Shown: in pieces, positions 14,009 through 14,904 of the stretch
How positions within the stretch are numbered: the stretch's first letter is position 1
Layout of the letters: every line of letters begins with the position of its first letter
Assembly (NCBI GenBank): GCA_002413305.1
Contig: DHWS01000106.1
Span: forward strand, 1 to 14,904
Reading direction: 5' to 3'
DNA from: Actinobacteria bacterium UBA5176
GTDB lineage: Bacteria; Actinomycetota; UBA4738
DNA length: 14,904 nt
Made by a program: the position numbers and the translations under genes
The notes under the pieces: generated by a model
Seen by the model: the letters and a program-made list of their open reading frames with translations, nothing else
What the model was told of the DNA's origin: nothing
The model's database searches: none

Positions 14009-14904
14009 GTGGCGCAGGACGCGCAGGAACTGACAATCTCACCCGACGACATCGCAGCGGCGCTGCGCAAGTACGTCGAGGGCTACGAGCCCTCGATGGA
14101 ACGCGAGGAGGTCGGTCGGGTCGTTTCGACCGGTGACGGCGTGGCCATCGTCGAAGGCCTGCCCCGGGCCATGGCGAACGAGCTGCTGGAGTTCCCGAAC
14201 GGGATCCCCGGCGTTGCCCTGAACCTCGACATCGACACGATCGGCGTGGTGATCCTGGGCGAGGGGGCGGAGATCGAGGAGGGCGCCCCGGTCAAGCAGA
14301 CCGGCCGGATCCTTTCGGTCCCGATCGGGGACGGGCTCCTCGGGCGGGTCGTCGACCCGCTGGGCCGCCCGCTCGACGACAAGGGCCCGATCAAAGAGGA
14401 GGGCTTCCGGGTCCTGGAGATCCAGGCCCCTTCCGTCGTCCAGCGCCAGCCGGTGAAGGAACCTCTCCAGACCGGCATCAAGGCCATCGACGGCATGACG
14501 CCGATCGGCCGGGGCCAGCGCGAGCTGATCATCGGCGACCAGAAGACCGGCAAGACGGCCATCGCCATCGACGCGATCATCAGCCAGCTCGAGGACTGGA
14601 GGAGCGGCGACCCGAAGAAGCAGGTCAAGTGCGTGTACGTGGCCATCGGGCAGAAGGGTTCCACGATCGCCGAGGTTGTCGAAGCCCTGGAGGAGCGGGG
14701 AGCCCTGGAGTACACGGTGGTTGTGAACGCCGCCGCTTCGTACCCGGCCTCGTTCAAGTACATCGCCCCCTACGCCGGCTGCGCGATGGGCGCGTACTGG
14801 ATGGAGCAGGGCCAACACGCCCTGGCCATCTACGACGACCTGTCCAAGCAGGCTGAGGCCTACCGCGAGGTCTCCCTCCTACTCCGCCGCCCGCCCGGCC
14901 GCGA
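14009..14904 (+). CDS. atpA: ATP synthase F1 subunit alpha (3' truncated by the window)
   Basis: The frame from GTG 14009, after AAGGGGGA (13994-14001), is open to the end of the window, giving 298 of about 510-550 residues. The beta-barrel domain has [19 protein letters not shown] (34-52). The nucleotide domain has the P-loop GDQKTGKTA (176-184), [16 protein letters not shown] (209-224), the APYAGCAMG segment (253-261) and the Walker B strand [16 protein letters not shown] (271-286). It ends within LLLRRPPGR, which in homologues continues into the rest of the catalytic core. Alpha subunits bind ATP non-catalytically and alternate with beta in the F1 hexamer. The P-loop has GDQK where E. coli has GDRQ, a common variant. 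The rest of the operon (gamma, beta, epsilon) should follow. Confidence 0.96.
   Translation, partial: MAQDAQELTISPDDIAAALRKYVEGYEPSMEREEVGRVVSTGDGVAIVEGLPRAMANELLEFPNGIPGVALNLDIDTIGVVILGEGAEIEEGAPVKQTGRILSVPIGDGLLGRVVDPLGRPLDDKGPIKEEGFRVLEIQAPSVVQRQPVKEPLQTGIKAIDGMTPIGRGQRELIIGDQKTGKTAIAIDAIISQLEDWRSGDPKKQVKCVYVAIGQKGSTIAEVVEALEERGALEYTVVVNAAASYPASFKYIAPYAGCAMGAYWMEQGQHALAIYDDLSKQAEAYREVSLLLRRPPGR

Overview
The window is a densely packed housekeeping region of a high-GC bacterium. By eye it is about two-thirds G+C, with strong G/C bias at third codon positions. All supported genes lie on the + strand, and no gap between genes exceeds about 180 bases. The gene order (transaldolase, rho, rpmE, prfA, prmC, tsaC/sua5, wecA-type transferase, atp operon) resembles the rho-to-atp block of Mycobacterium tuberculosis. 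Rho carries the long polar Gly/Asn/Gln/Arg insertion typical of actinobacterial Rho, and a DivIVA-like protein is present. I infer an actinomycete (Actinomycetota), probably a deep-branching or uncultured lineage, because a DUF1385 membrane protein and an LMW-phosphatase/glyA pair also sit in the block, an arrangement more familiar from Firmicutes-type clusters. Many starts are GTG or TTG.

Layout: 1-93 is the tail of an unrecognised gene that overlaps a transaldolase (90-743) by ATGA. Rho (755-2590), a 74-residue unknown (2616-2840) and ribosomal protein L31 (2897-3112) follow. Next come a DUF1385 membrane protein (3175-4056), a 133-base gap with a good promoter, a DivIVA-like coiled-coil protein (4190-5155), release factor 1 and its methyltransferase PrmC (5190-7138, overlapping by ATGA), and the threonylcarbamoyl-AMP synthase TsaC/Sua5 (7155-7871). 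A single 635-codon frame (7883-9790) then joins a low-molecular-weight protein phosphatase to serine hydroxymethyltransferase. A WecA-family glycan-lipid transferase (9836-10942) precedes the 179-base atp regulatory region.

From 11122 to the end lies the F-type ATP synthase operon: atpZ-like, atpI-like, atpB, atpE, atpF, atpH and a partial atpA. These genes are tightly packed or overlapping and follow the standard order. Their regulatory region holds two sigma70-type promoters. Between them is a perfect 18-base palindrome that matches the binding site of the NADH/NAD+ sensor Rex, suggesting that redox state controls ATP synthase expression.

Most genes serve translation (L31, RF1, PrmC, TsaC), transcription termination (Rho), one-carbon metabolism (GlyA), envelope building (WecA, DivIVA-like) and energy (ATP synthase). 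The two most notable items are the phosphatase-GlyA fusion, which keeps an internal ribosome binding site and start, and the Rex-type operator. I found no tRNA, rRNA, mobile element, CRISPR array or phage-like gene.
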